A stretch of DNA of 64,000 nucleotides from the NCBI GenBank assembly GCA_964016985.1, contig OZ024834.1, positions 84,002,911 through 84,066,910 of the forward strand, given 5' to 3'. Shown in pieces: positions 24,261 through 35,091 of this stretch. Origin of the DNA: Anodontia alba. Taxonomy: Eukaryota > Mollusca > Bivalvia > Lucinida > Lucinidae. Below the pieces are notes generated by a model that saw nothing but the letters and a program-made list of their open reading frames with translations, made no database searches and was not told where the DNA came from. Within the stretch, counting starts at the first letter, position 1. The number at the start of each line of letters is the position of its first letter. The translations under genes were made by a program, and so were the position numbers.

Positions 24261-24771
24261 TGTCGACATGCATGTCTCTGCAGTTTCAACTTTTAGGAAA
24301 AATACAACAATAAAAATGGATGGTAACCTCATTTTCTGTGTTGTTTTTTTCTTTTTATTTTCAGATTAAAAAATTAGACATTTCATGCATATTGTCTCCT
24401 TATGATACAGTCTGCATGAAATGTCAAACAATGTTTATTGGGAAAAATAAGACTATTTCAAAATCTCCGGATTTTGTTTTACTAGCATGCTAAGCATTAA
24501 ATGCTCACTCAGTGCTTTCGAGCAAAATGGGGAATGTAATATATGTGGCATGCTTGCCTGTTTGGCTAGCTTTTTTTTCATGATACTTTATAAAACTAGT
24601 TGTTCACAAGTATTTACTTTAATATCACTCCTTGAAACGTTGATCAGGGCCTTAACCCATTGTAGACTAAATGAACTCACCCACACCATATACTGGAAGA
24701 GTCCAATTTCAAGTTTAGATAGGTCAGGTTATGAGATTTAGATATTCCTAGAGAAAAATGGCTAAATTATT

Positions 24772-24840
24772 TGCAAACAGTGAAGACCCTGATCAGACAC
24801 CGCATTCTGCAGCATCTGATCTGGGTCTGCACTGTTTGCC
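24772..24840. repeat. CAAACAGTG palindrome
   Basis: About 68 bp; arms GCAAACAGTGAAGACCCTGA and inverse, centre ACACCGCATTCTGCAGCAT. Confidence 0.75.
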
Positions 24841-25082
24841 AATTACCCTTTTAGGGGTATCCCGACTACAATGGGTTAACATTTTGCTAATAGATTCCAC
24901 AATAACTAACAGTGCCCAGCAAGGATTTAAGGGCAGTGGGTTGCTGGGTATGGCACTTTTTGTGTGGTCATACAAGAATGAGGGTACATGTACCATGTTA
25001 TGTACTTAGTATCAAGACATGTTACAAAATATAATCCCATTCCACAATAAATGCCTCAAACTATAATACACATAAAACTGAC

Positions 25083-25593
25083 TTTTAACGCTTAGCACTC
25101 TGAGTAAAATTTTCAGCAGATGACACACTGAAATATTTTTCTTATTTTTCCTAGAAAACAGATTTTGACATTGTTTCCAGTGGAGACAATTTCCATGAAA
25201 TATCAAATCCTATTTTCTGGGAAAAATAAGAAAAATATCAATTTGTCATCTGCTGAATTAGACCAGAGAGTGTATGGCCTCGGTGGCTCAGTTGGATGCA
25301 CCGTCCGACTGGAGACCAGGAGGTCGCGGGTTCAACCCCCGCCGAGGTTGGCAACATTCTTTCGTGGAGATTGATCATGAAATATTTTCTACGGTCATTC
25401 TCTCCCTTCCGCTGATTCAAGAAGGGCAGTTGTCAGTTTCTGGCGAAAGAATGTGCACAATACTGGTTAACCGCTTAGAGGACTAAGCCTGCCCAGTAAA
25501 CGTGTGGTTAGGTAAACTGACCGCGCTCGACATGACCCCATTGGATTGACTGGGCCGTAAAACCTCAACACAAAGACCAGAGAGTGGTAAAGG
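25083..25593 (+). mobile_element. Foldback MITE (GCAGATGAC family) split by the SINE
   Basis: Arms CAGCAGATGACACACTG and CAATTTGTCATCTGCTG. The 3' end (GGTAAAGGTTAAA) lies beyond the SINE at 25273-25573. Confidence 0.68.
25273..25573 (+). mobile_element. tRNA-derived SINE, full-length copy 1
   Basis: The head is tRNA-like with A box TGGCTCAGTTGG (25284-25295) and B box GGTTCAACCC (25329-25338). A body of about 230 bp follows, and the tail ends in ACCTCAACACAA. Flanked by a 13-bp duplication, AGACCAGAGAGTG, at 25260-25272 and 25574-25586. Not a working tRNA gene. Confidence 0.88.
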
Positions 25594-26280
25594 TTAAATA
25601 TTGACGTTTTTTAAATTTGGTCTGATTTTCATGAAATTTTCACCGAAATAAAGTGTTTGATGTCTGGAGTTGAAATAAGGCAGAGGGCAGCTTTAAAAGG
25701 ACAGAAGGGCTGCAGGAAAGGGGGTAGAGGGGCAGCCTGCCCCTCTGTATAGAGCTAGCTGGAGCACTGTCTAAAGCTGCTCTACATGAACATTGGAGGC
25801 CCTAATCAGACTGCATGGCTAAAAACATGGCTCCAGATAAGATGCTTTTTACAACCAAACTGTACTGATGGTTTTCGTATTTCTCTGCAAAACATATATT
25901 GTGGGCACAGGGACATGGGTGATGGATGGTTTTTTTTCCACTATTAAAACAGAAATTTACGAATAGCACCTTCAGTATTGTTGTATATTTGACAATTATA
26001 CAACTACTCTGAAAGTACTATTTCATATTTTTTTTTTTTTTAATCAAAAAAAAAAAAAAATATCCATGACCCGTGTACTTTACTCACATTATGTTTTCCT
26101 GGAGAGGAAAAAAGAAATATATTTCTCTGGGTACTCTTCTTGGATGATGATGACAAGTTACGGTTAAATGACACGTCAACCCATGAGGGTCATTTGCATC
26201 AAAACGGTATATTAACTTGGTTTGGTATTGAAACAGCTATAACGATAAACTTCTATTCTGGAGCCATGGGAAATACACTT

Positions 26281-26511
26281 TTAACCCTTAAAGCACCAGT
26301 CACAACTATTGTCGTCTGCTTTGTCTTCTGCTGGTTACTTTAAAAGTCATTTCTGCAAACAGTGTGGACCCAGATTAGGAGCAGTCTAATCTGGGTCCAC
26401 ACTGTTTGCCAGTATGCAAAAATAGGTTTGAAAAGTTTGCAAGAATATTCAGCAGACGACATAGACAACATTTTCAGATGCAGGTTTTGCTTGGCGTTTT
26501 AAGGGTTAATA
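26281..26511 (+). mobile_element. MITE, TTAACCCTTAAAGCACCA ends
   Basis: Inverse ends TTAACCCTTAAAGC and GGCGTTTTAAGGGTTAA. Centre is a CAAACAGTG palindrome. Confidence 0.74.
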
Positions 26512-26627
26512 AACTTACCTCCTCATGGACAAACCCATACTTGAATGATGACAGTGTATACTGTTCTACCTTTGATTTAAAAAAAAAAAAACAACTGTAA
26601 ATGTGCCCATTTTGAAAGCTCCATTCC

Positions 26628-26850
26628 TTAACCCTTGCCATGCTGAATAAATTAAGATGCCACACCCACTTCTAATATTCTGACAATCAGGTTACTTGAT
26701 CCAGGTTGTTGATGCAACAAATAGTGCAGATCCAGATCAATGACAAATAGTGAAGATCCAGATCAGTTGGCATATTTAGAAGCAACTTGATCTGGATCTA
26801 CACTGTTTTCAAAGGTAGGGCATATCCGGGTTCAGCAGAACTAAGATTAA
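26628..26850 (+). mobile_element. TTAA-type MITE, copy 4
   Basis: TTAACCCTTGCCATGCTGAA start and TTCAGCAGAACTAAGATTAA end. Confidence 0.7.
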
Positions 26851-27678
26851 TACAACTCTATAAAGTGTTTTTTGTTTCAAAAGAAGGCTATTGCCAGGAC
26901 CCAGTAAAACAGAAGACAATATTTATCCTTAGAACATGGACACCACAATTCCTTACCTAAAGTTTGAACAGGTCTATTTTATTACCTGTTGATATGTCTA
27001 AAAACCGCTGGATAAATTGCAAACAGTGTAGGCCCTGATCAGATGCCACATTCTGTGGCATCTGATCTGCGTCTACACTGTTTGCTCAGGCCTTTCCATT
27101 CCAATATTTAGGGTATATACGGTATTCGCAAGGATAGTTTTTGGCAGATTTGCTCACCAAGCCTTACATTCTGGTTACTTATTAGAACAGTTTCACAAAA
27201 CTGAACAAAAACATGTAACGGTACATGTAGTTGGTACTAATCAGAATTTCTTTGGTCAGAGTAATGAGTGCCCTAGTCCTATATTATACAATTATTGCCC
27301 ATGCGCTATGGTAATATGATGATTTGTTCACCCTAGGCAGGTAATGTTATCTAAGGGTAACGATAACTGTCAAGGGTGAACAAATCGTCATTTTACCCTC
27401 GCACAAGGGTAACAACTGTTTTATTATATCAACTTCTTGCAACTGCAACTGTACTGACAGCAATGACGTCACCAGAGGGTAATAGTACTGTGAGGGTAAT
27501 ATTGCAGGGAAACCTGGCAGAATATTACTCTGCATGTGAAATGTGCTTAATGAAGTGACTTGCGTGGGTAATATTACAGGGTAACATTGCAGAATATTAC
27601 ACTGCGTGTGATATGCTCTCCACCAATGAGAGTTCTAATATAGCTTATGAATATTAATGAGGTATAATAATTTTTAAT
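26851..27678. other. No gene seen, left flank of the LTR element
   Basis: Contains the 27018 palindrome and a stretch rich in AGGGTAATATT/AATATTAC motifs (27340-27600). No frame looks genic. Confidence 0.5.
27018..27085. repeat. CAAACAGTG palindrome
   Basis: Centre GATGCCACATTCTGTGGCAT; both arms ATGCCACA/TGTGGCAT agree. Confidence 0.75.
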
Positions 27679-27682
27679 ACTT

Positions 27683-28276
27683 TGTTATATAACAGGGTGT
27701 TCAATTGTTTTAAACAACATGTTTACTATGTTTCCATAAATAGCTTTATTTATTATGTTTCCAAAAATAACTTTCTGGAATGTTCAACATGTTTACAATA
27801 ACATGATGTTTACGGCCTTGATTCTGGACTGAGTTGTTTTTGGAATGTCATGGAAGATTTAGAAGTTTCTTGATTGGAACTAGAAAATAAGAGATGCTTG
27901 TAGTAAATTCTTTTTCTAGAACGTTCTCTGATATTATATAAGGAGAAAAGATTTTTATCTGGGCATCTTTGTATACTTTCACTGGAAATTATTCTATACT
28001 GGATTACTTTACTATTTTATTCATTCTGGACTTAAATTCTGAATTCAGGAACATTAAAATGTGGGATCAGAAACTGATATTGAAAGGATTTGTTTTATAA
28101 ATTCTTGTGGATTATTTTGAGGGACTTTGTGACATAAACTTGAAAGGTACTGTTTACTTACATTACTTTGTTTTGAATCTTGTCTTATTTTTTTTTGTGA
28201 ATAAATATTGTTAATAATTTAAAGCTTGTTGCTGGTTTCACTTTCATTTCTTTCTCGTTACGCCTGGCTCGTAACA
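27683..28276 (+). repeat. 5' LTR
   Basis: Starts TGTTATATAACAGG and ends CTCGTAACA (TG...CA). A TATATAAG box lies at 27935-27942 and AATAAA at 28200-28205, giving a plausible U3-R-U5 layout. Its partner is at 33517-34109. Confidence 0.95.
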
Positions 28277-28281
28277 GAAAT

Positions 28282-28299
28282 TGGGGGCTGCGCCGGGAT
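28282..28299 (+). promoter_or_regulatory. Retrotransposon primer-binding site
   Basis: TGGGGGCTGCGCCGGGAT starts five bases after the LTR. It begins with TGG as expected for the complement of a tRNA CCA end. It resembles the proline-tRNA primer site used by many retroelements, differing at three central bases; tRNA identity is inferred. Confidence 0.7.
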
Positions 28300-28574
28300 C
28301 GAACATTTTCTTGAGCTAAAACAAGTTTGAGCTTTTTAAAGAAAACAAATATTGATTTTTAAGGAAAAAAAAAATATTTGTAGAAGTACTGACTTTTAAA
28401 AAATCTCAGTAAATATAAAAATATTTGTTTCATAAAAAACAAGTATTGACTTTCAAAAAATATTATAATAATAATAAAAATAAAAACAGCAAGTATTGAC
28501 TTTTGAAAAATATCAATAAATAAACTCTGATTGATAAATTTTCTTGATAAAACCAGCAAAAAGCAATCATGTAA
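28300..28574 (+). other. Retrotransposon 5' leader
   Basis: An A/T-rich leader with four imperfect direct repeats of an AAGTATTGACTTT-like motif, near 28344, 28384, 28440 and 28489. The ATG at 28569 is followed directly by TAA at 28572, in the gag frame. No other gene is present. Confidence 0.7.
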
Positions 28575-28622
28575 TTTGACCTTCAAGCTTTTATCACTGC
28601 GCCTTCGCAGGAGCTGTTAAAT

Positions 28623-31600
28623 TTGGCCAAAAAGTCTGATTTGTTGGATATTGCTGCTCACTATGAATTGACTACCGTCAACAAGTCCATGTTAAAACAG
28701 GAAATAAAAAATATTTTGGTCCAATTTTTGGTTGATAAGGAAATTCTTGATTCTTCTGCTTTGTCTCTTGTTCTCGTAACTCAGACTGGTTTGCATATGC
28801 GAGAGCTTGAAATTCAGAAGCAAATTGAGTTAGAAAAATTAAGATTAGAACAAGAAAGACAAATGCAGAAAGAAAGAATGGAAATGGAAGAGAGGGAGAA
28901 AGAAAAAGAAAGACAAATGCAGAAAGAAAGAATGGAAATGGAAGAGAGAGAGAAAGAAAAAGAAAGACAAATTCAGATAGAAAGGGAAAAATTAAAGTTT
29001 GATACAGAAGAAAAAGAAAGAGAGAGACAATTTAATTTAAGAATGAAAGAACTAGAAATGCAAAATATGACAGTAAAACGGCAACCTTTAGACTCTGGCT
29101 CTCATTTTGATGTTACCAAACACATTAGATTAGTTCCTCCATTTCAGGAAAAAGAGGTTGACAAATATTTTCTTCATTTTGAAAAAGTAGCAGAAAATTT
29201 AAAATGGCCAAAAGAGCATTGGACCTTGCTTTTGCAAAGTGTTATAACTGGGAAGGCTCGAGAAATTTATACTCAGCTGACTGTCGAGCAGAGCTCCAGT
29301 TATGATACTGTAAAGGAATTAATTCTTAAGGCTTATGAGTTGGTCCCTGAGGCTTACAGGCAAAAATTTAAGAACTGTAAGAAAGAAAATGAGCAGACCC
29401 ATGTAGAATTTGCTAGAACTAAAGAACAGCTATTTGATAGGTGGTGCTCTTCAAAGAAAATTGGCTCCGATCATGAAAAACTTAGGCAGCTCATGCTTGT
29501 AGAGGAGTTCAAAAGGTGCATAAATTCAGACATTAAGTCCTTTTTAGATGAGAAACAGGTTGAAACTTTGGAAGCTGCAGCTCGACTTGCAGATGATTAT
29601 GCTTTAACACATAAAGTTTCCTTTATAAATAAGTCAAATCCCTCTAGAAGACCATTTTTCCCACATTCAGGATCCAAACATAGTCCTAGTAATCCACCTG
29701 GTAGTCATAGCCAAACAATTACTCCCAAACCCAAACCTTCTGGTGAAAATAAAGATCAACATCCCTTATCTCAACCAATTTGCAATTATTGCAAAAGGAC
29801 AGGTCATATTATATCTGAATGTTTACATTTGAAAAGAAAGAAAGAAAAACAAGAGGGGCTTAAACCTACTGGCCTTACCTCTTTACGGTCAGAACCACAG
29901 TCATGTGTTAAGGAGGAAGATCCTATCCAGACCGAAAGGCCTGAGACTGATTCTGTTATGGAGATTTATGAACCATTCTTATCAGATGGTTTTGTGTCAC
30001 TAAATAGTGACTATGCCCAGTCTACCCCAATTAAAATCTTACGAGATACTGGAGCTTCTCAATCCCTTATTTTAGCAGATACTCTGCCTTTTTCTGAGAA
30101 GACTTCTTCTGGGACAAGTGTCCTTATTCAGGGTGTAGAGTGTGGATTTGTTAATGTTCCTCTTCATAACATTTATTTATCCTCAGACTTGGTAACTGGT
30201 TTAGTGGCTGTTGGTATTCGACCTTCTTTACCTTTTAAAGGTGTTCACTTACTGTTAGGCAATGACTTAGCAGGAGATAAGGTTGTGGTAAATCCACTTT
30301 TGACTACTATACCTTGTCTTGATCAGCCACCTGATCCCATTGAACAGGAAATCCCTGATCTGTACCCATCTTGTGCTGTTACAAGGGCCATGGCAAAGAA
30401 AGCAAAACAGAATGATGGGGAAATTGATTTAACTGATACCTTTTTGGGTCAGTCTTTTACAGACGAGATTATAAATTCTCTTTCACCCAGCCTGTCTGGC
30501 AAACAGACAGACTTAAGTGACAAGTCAGAGTCCAGTCATTACTCTTCAGTATTAAATGACCAAGGTCAAGGTCATGACTTGGTGTCAAGGTCACAACTTT
30601 GTAAGGAACAGCATAATGATCCTGAAATTTTGCCTTTGCTTGAAAGGGCTTTAGATGAGAAAGAAATAGATCAAGTCCCAGTCTGTTTTTATGTCAAAAA
30701 TGGCATTTTAATGAGAAAATGGCGTCCTCCTGATGTCTCAGCAGAAGACGAGTGGACTGTTAACCACCAAATAGTGGTTCCTAGGGTTTATCGCCCTGAA
30801 ATTTTGAACTTGGCCCATGACACTCCCATGTCAGGTCATTTAGGTATAAATAAGACCTATCATAAAATTCTTAACCATTTTTACTGGCCAGGGTTAAAAT
30901 CTGACGTTTCTCGATTTTGTAAATCTTGCCATACTTGTCAGATGGTAGGAAAACCCAACCAGACAATACCAAAAGCTCATTTACAGCCCATACCTGCTTT
31001 TGATGAACCTTTTAGCAGAATAATTATTGACTGTGTTGGTCCCTTGCCCAAAACAAAGTCAGGTAATGAATATCTTCTCACTATAATGTGTGCTTCTACA
31101 CGTTTCCCAGAAGCCATTCCACTTCGGAATATTAAAACAAAGAATATTGTTAAGGCTTTGGTAAAGTTTTTCACATTTGTAGGTCTCCCAAAGTCTGTTC
31201 AGTCGGATCAGGGCTCTAATTTTATGTCTGGAATTTTTCAACAGGTCATGCACGAGTTGGGCATTACTCAATATAAATCGTCACCTTATCATCCTGAAAG
31301 TCAAGGTGCCCTTGAAAGATTTCATCAGACACTGAAAAATATGATCAGATCATACTGCTTTGATACTGAAAAAGATTGGGATGAAGGCATTCATTTGTTG
31401 TTGTTTGCCGTTAGAGAATCTGTTCAGGAATCTCTTGGTTTCAGCCCATTTGAGCTGGTATTTGGCCACACTGTGCGTGGACCTTTGAAACTTTTGAAAG
31501 AGAAATTTCTCTCAAATGATGACAGTTCTCTGAACTTACTTCAGTATGTATCAGATTTTAAAGACCGGCTGTCTAAAGCTTGTGAAGCTGCTCGGACCAA

Positions 31601-33380
31601 TCTTAAGTCAGTACAAAGGAAAATGAAACGTTGGTATGATGAAAATGCAAAAGAAAGAACATTCATGCCTGGAGACAGGGTACTTGCTCTTTTGCCTATT
31701 CCTGGCAAACCATTGCAAGCCAGGTATTACGGCCCTTACACTGTAGATAAACAGATAAGTGATGTAAATTACATTGTTAACACTCCTGGGAGACGCAAAC
31801 AAAAACAATTATGTCATGTTAACATGCTTAAACAATACATAGACAGGGATAGCTCTTCTGTTACACCAATTAGTGTTGTTAGTTCAGTCCCTCAGGAACA
31901 AAGTGAAATGAACTCTGAAGACATGAACTTCATCAAATCTGATCCTGCTTCATCAAAACTCCAGAATTCTGACATTCTAAAGGATCTCGACCAGAAACTT
32001 TCACACCTAGATCCAGTCCAAAGAAAAGAACTGAAATATTTAATTCATCAATATGAACACTTATTTCCGGATATTCCTACAAGGACTGACAAAATTTATC
32101 ATGATGTGAATGTTGAGGACTCACAACCTGTCAAACAACATCCATATAGAATGAACCCAACAAAACAAAAATATCTTAAGGAGGAAATTCAGTATTTGCT
32201 GGACAATGATTTTATTGAACCAAGTCAAAGTGAATGGAGCTCACTTTGCATTCTTGTGCCAAAACCTGATGGAACATATCGGATGTGCACCGATTACAGG
32301 AAGGTCAATAATTTGAGTAAAACAGACACTTTTCCCATACCAAGAATGGATGACTGTATTGACAAAGTTGGAAATTCAAAATATATAACTAAATTTGATC
32401 TTCTGAAAGGATTTTGGCAAATTCGTCTCACAGAAAGAGCCAAAGAGGTCTCAGCATTTGTTACTCCTGATGGATTATATCACTATAAAATAATGCCTTT
32501 CGGAATGAAAAACTCTCCAGCAACATTTCAACGCTTAATCAACACCATAATAGCTAGAATCGAGATTTGCGATGCTTACATCGATGATGCCATCATATAC
32601 AGTGATGAATGGAATCACCATCTTGGAACTATCAAAGCATTCTTTGATAAACTAAGTGAAGCAAAATTGACAATAAACCTTGCTAAAAGTGAATTCTGTC
32701 ATGCAACTTTAACATTTCTAGGACATGTTGTGGGTCATGGTCAGGTTAAACCTATAGAGGCTAAAGTTGAAGCTATTTCAAATTTTCCGGTGCCCACATG
32801 CAAAAGACAACTGATGAGGTTTCTTGGTATGGCCGGTTATTACAGAAAATTCTGTAATAATTTTTCTGTCATTGCTGAGCCACTGACTAATTTACTTAGT
32901 AAAAGAATGAGGTTTAAGTGGACCAGTGATTGTCAGAATGCCTTTGATAAACTGAAAGCCATACTGAGAAGTGAGCCGGTTCTCTTGGCACCGAATTTTA
33001 ATAAAGAATTCAAGTTAGCAGTAGATGCGAGTGATGTTGGTGCAGGTGGTGTATTACTGCAAGAGGATGACAATGGTGTGGATCATCCAGTTTGTTACTT
33101 TTCCAAAAAGTTTAACAAACATCAAAAGAATTATTCTACAGTAGAGAAAGAATGTTTGTCTCTCATTCTTGCTCTTCAACATTTTGAAGTTTATCTGACT
33201 TCTTCATCCTCACCTATTGTTGTTTTCAGTGATCACAATCCGCTGACTTTCATCCATAAGATGAAAAACAAGAATCAGAGGTTGCTCAGATGGAGCCTGT
33301 TGTTACAGGAATACAATCTTGACATCAGGCATATCAGGGGAAAAGATAATATTATTCCTGATGCCTTGTCCAGAGCATGA
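28623..33380 (+). CDS. Gag-Pol polyprotein (Gag-PR-IN-RT-RNaseH)
   Basis: One unbroken frame. It is open from 28575; numbering here starts at codon 28623 (TTG), and the first in-frame ATG after the stop is 28689. The true initiation site is unresolved. Residues about 50-150 are a Lys/Glu coiled coil with two near-identical 19-residue repeats; 160-340 is a Gag-like helical region. The zinc knuckle is C387-C390-H395-C400. Protease DTGAS is at 475-479. The integrase zinc domain has H732, H739, C769 and C772; the core has D803, D862 and E898 (35 residues between the last two); a GPY-like module lies around 1018-1065. The reverse transcriptase has FDLLKG near 1258 and YIDD at 1319-1322. RNase H has D1468, E1508 and D1537. 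All catalytic residues are present, so the copy looks enzymatically complete. It supplies copying and integration functions for the element. Confidence 0.93.
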   Translation: MAKKSDLLDIAAHYELTTVNKSMLKQEIKNILVQFLVDKEILDSSALSLVLVTQTGLHMRELEIQKQIELEKLRLEQERQMQKERMEMEEREKEKERQMQKERMEMEEREKEKERQIQIEREKLKFDTEEKERERQFNLRMKELEMQNMTVKRQPLDSGSHFDVTKHIRLVPPFQEKEVDKYFLHFEKVAENLKWPKEHWTLLLQSVITGKAREIYTQLTVEQSSSYDTVKELILKAYELVPEAYRQKFKNCKKENEQTHVEFARTKEQLFDRWCSSKKIGSDHEKLRQLMLVEEFKRCINSDIKSFLDEKQVETLEAAARLADDYALTHKVSFINKSNPSRRPFFPHSGSKHSPSNPPGSHSQTITPKPKPSGENKDQHPLSQPICNYCKRTGHIISECLHLKRKKEKQEGLKPTGLTSLRSEPQSCVKEEDPIQTERPETDSVMEIYEPFLSDGFVSLNSDYAQSTPIKILRDTGASQSLILADTLPFSEKTSSGTSVLIQGVECGFVNVPLHNIYLSSDLVTGLVAVGIRPSLPFKGVHLLLGNDLAGDKVVVNPLLTTIPCLDQPPDPIEQEIPDLYPSCAVTRAMAKKAKQNDGEIDLTDTFLGQSFTDEIINSLSPSLSGKQTDLSDKSESSHYSSVLNDQGQGHDLVSRSQLCKEQHNDPEILPLLERALDEKEIDQVPVCFYVKNGILMRKWRPPDVSAEDEWTVNHQIVVPRVYRPEILNLAHDTPMSGHLGINKTYHKILNHFYWPGLKSDVSRFCKSCHTCQMVGKPNQTIPKAHLQPIPAFDEPFSRIIIDCVGPLPKTKSGNEYLLTIMCASTRFPEAIPLRNIKTKNIVKALVKFFTFVGLPKSVQSDQGSNFMSGIFQQVMHELGITQYKSSPYHPESQGALERFHQTLKNMIRSYCFDTEKDWDEGIHLLLFAVRESVQESLGFSPFELVFGHTVRGPLKLLKEKFLSNDDSSLNLLQYVSDFKDRLSKACEAARTNLKSVQRKMKRWYDENAKERTFMPGDRVLALLPIPGKPLQARYYGPYTVDKQISDVNYIVNTPGRRKQKQLCHVNMLKQYIDRDSSSVTPISVVSSVPQEQSEMNSEDMNFIKSDPASSKLQNSDILKDLDQKLSHLDPVQRKELKYLIHQYEHLFPDIPTRTDKIYHDVNVEDSQPVKQHPYRMNPTKQKYLKEEIQYLLDNDFIEPSQSEWSSLCILVPKPDGTYRMCTDYRKVNNLSKTDTFPIPRMDDCIDKVGNSKYITKFDLLKGFWQIRLTERAKEVSAFVTPDGLYHYKIMPFGMKNSPATFQRLINTIIARIEICDAYIDDAIIYSDEWNHHLGTIKAFFDKLSEAKLTINLAKSEFCHATLTFLGHVVGHGQVKPIEAKVEAISNFPVPTCKRQLMRFLGMAGYYRKFCNNFSVIAEPLTNLLSKRMRFKWTSDCQNAFDKLKAILRSEPVLLAPNFNKEFKLAVDASDVGAGGVLLQEDDNGVDHPVCYFSKKFNKHQKNYSTVEKECLSLILALQHFEVYLTSSSSPIVVFSDHNPLTFIHKMKNKNQRLLRWSLLLQEYNLDIRHIRGKDNIIPDALSRA

Positions 33381-33504
33381 TGTCTTGATCTGTGGTTTCC
33401 TGTAACTTGCTGTATATAAGATAATAATTGCCTTTATCAGTGTTTTGTTTTATGATAATTTTATGGCAAAAGAAAGCTTTATTACATAAATCTTTCTTTT
33501 CCCT

Positions 33505-33516
33505 GAAGAGGGGAAG
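33505..33516 (+). promoter_or_regulatory. Polypurine tract
   Basis: GAAGAGGGGAAG sits directly against the 3' LTR. This is the expected plus-strand primer for reverse transcription. Confidence 0.85.
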
Positions 33517-34109
33517 TGTTATATAACAGGGTGTTCAATTGTTTTAAACAACATGTTTACTATGTTTCCATAAATAGCTTTATTTACTATGTTTCCAAAA
33601 ATAACTTTCTGGAATGTTCAACATGTTTACAATAACATGATGTTTACGGCCTTGATTCTGGACTGAGTTGTTTTTGGAATGTCATGGAAGATTTAGAAGT
33701 TTCTTGATTGGAACTAGAAAATAAGAGATGCTTGTAGTAAATTCTTTTTCTAGAACGTTCTCTGATATTATATAAGGAGAAAAGATTTTTATCTGGGCAT
33801 CTTTGTATACTTTCACTGGAAATTATTCTATACTGGATTACTTTACTATTTTATTCATTCTGGACTTAAATTCTGAATTCAGGAACATTAAAATGTGGGA
33901 TCAGAAACTGATATTGAAAGGATTTGTTTTATAAATTCTTGTGGATTATTTTGAGGGACTTTGTGACATAAACTTGAAAGGTACTGTTTACTTACATTAC
34001 TTTGTTTTGAATCTTGTCTTATTTTTTTTGTGAATAAATATTGTTAATAATTTAAAGCTTGTTGCTGGTTTCACTTTCATTTCTTTCTCGTTACGCCTGG
34101 CTCGTAACA
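33517..34109 (+). repeat. 3' LTR
   Basis: Same ends as the 5' LTR and nearly identical to it; AATAAA at 34033-34038. Followed by the target duplication ACTT at 34110-34113. Confidence 0.95.
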
Positions 34110-34149
34110 ACTTAAGGAGACTAAATACATTTGGTAGATTTTCTGCCAG

Positions 34150-34380
34150 TTTTTACAAGAAAGACAACTTTTGTGACTTTCTTTGCTTTCCTGCAAAGCA
34201 GTTCCCTTCTGAAAAGGTATCCATCCAAAAAGGAAAGAATTTGTTCCCAATGGGAAGCAAATTATTTCCTTTTAGAATAGACCCTTTTTCAGAAGGGAGG
34301 CAAACAATTTGGACAGAGTTGTCTCCCTTGAAACTGTACCAGTTCTCCATAACCTTGCACTCCATTAAAACATTCCATTC
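34150..34380. repeat. Dispersed repeat next to the LTR element
   Basis: Related to 20750-20995; contains GGAAAGAATTTGTTCCCAAT and its inverse. Confidence 0.55.
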
Positions 34381-34404
34381 AAGAAGTAATCATTTCAAGT
34401 ATTT

Positions 34405-34767
34405 TTAACCCTTGTCCTGCTGAATAAATTAAGATGCCACACCCACTTCTAATTTTCAGCTAATCAGATTACTTGATCCGGATTGTTGCTATATATTCAC
34501 ATACAGTCAAACCTGTCTTAAGCAGCCACCCATGGGAAGCTTAAAATGTGGCTGCTGAAGGCAGGTGGCTGCTTAATACAGTGCAAATATATAAGTCTAT
34601 GAATTGTGGGGCAACTTTCCTCTGGCTGCTTAATACAGGTTGGCTGCTTAATAGAGGTGACCACTAACACAGGTTTGACTGTACTTAATGGCAAACAGTG
34701 CAGATCCAGATCGGATGGCTTCTTCAGAAGCCAACTGATCTGGAGCTACACTGTTTGCAAGGGTTAA
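34405..34767 (+). mobile_element. TTAA-type MITE, copy 5, with nested pogo-like MITE
   Basis: TTAACCCTTGTCCTGCTGAA start; ends GCAAGGGTTAA. Interrupted at 34504-34681 by another element. Confidence 0.7.
34504..34681. mobile_element. pogo/mariner-like MITE
   Basis: CAGTCAAACCTGTCTTAAGC start, inverse end AACACAGGTTTGACTG, TA on each side. Nested in the TTAA-type MITE. Confidence 0.75.
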
Positions 34768-35091
34768 TTGTATTTATTTTTACTTGTACAATGATTCAGG
34801 TTTTAAACATCTATAACAAGCTCACAGGTACAGTTTATGGCATCATCATAACTATAAGTTAATATTTTATCTGTACCCCAAACACAGAAATGTTCACAAC
34901 TTATATTCTTTGACATGTCCATAGGTGTACATGTTTACCATTAGAATATAGAGGATTTGTTAAGTTAAACTAAAAGTTTATATTTTATCTGTATCCCAAA
35001 CACAAAAATGTTCACAACTTATATTCTTTGACATGTCCATAGGCATACATGTTTACCTTTAGAATATAGAGAACTTGTTAAGGAGTAGTAT

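Larger units (their letters stand above)
27683..34109 (+). mobile_element. Intact Ty3/Gypsy-type LTR retrotransposon with integrase before RT (Gmr1-like)
   Basis: A complete element of 6427 bp: 594-bp 5' LTR, primer-binding site, one long gag-pol frame, polypurine tract and 593-bp 3' LTR. It is flanked by the 4-bp direct repeat ACTT (27679-27682 and 34110-34113). Comparing the two LTRs by eye I see one T/C substitution and one T-run length change, so insertion was recent. The order Gag-PR-IN-RT-RNaseH differs from the usual Gypsy order and matches the Gmr1 group first described from cod. Assignment to that group is from domain order and motif style only. Confidence 0.93.

Noticed and set aside
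25279..25350. Functional tRNA gene
   Set aside because: It is the head of a SINE: the same body follows in the other copies, and anticodon-arm folding is poor.
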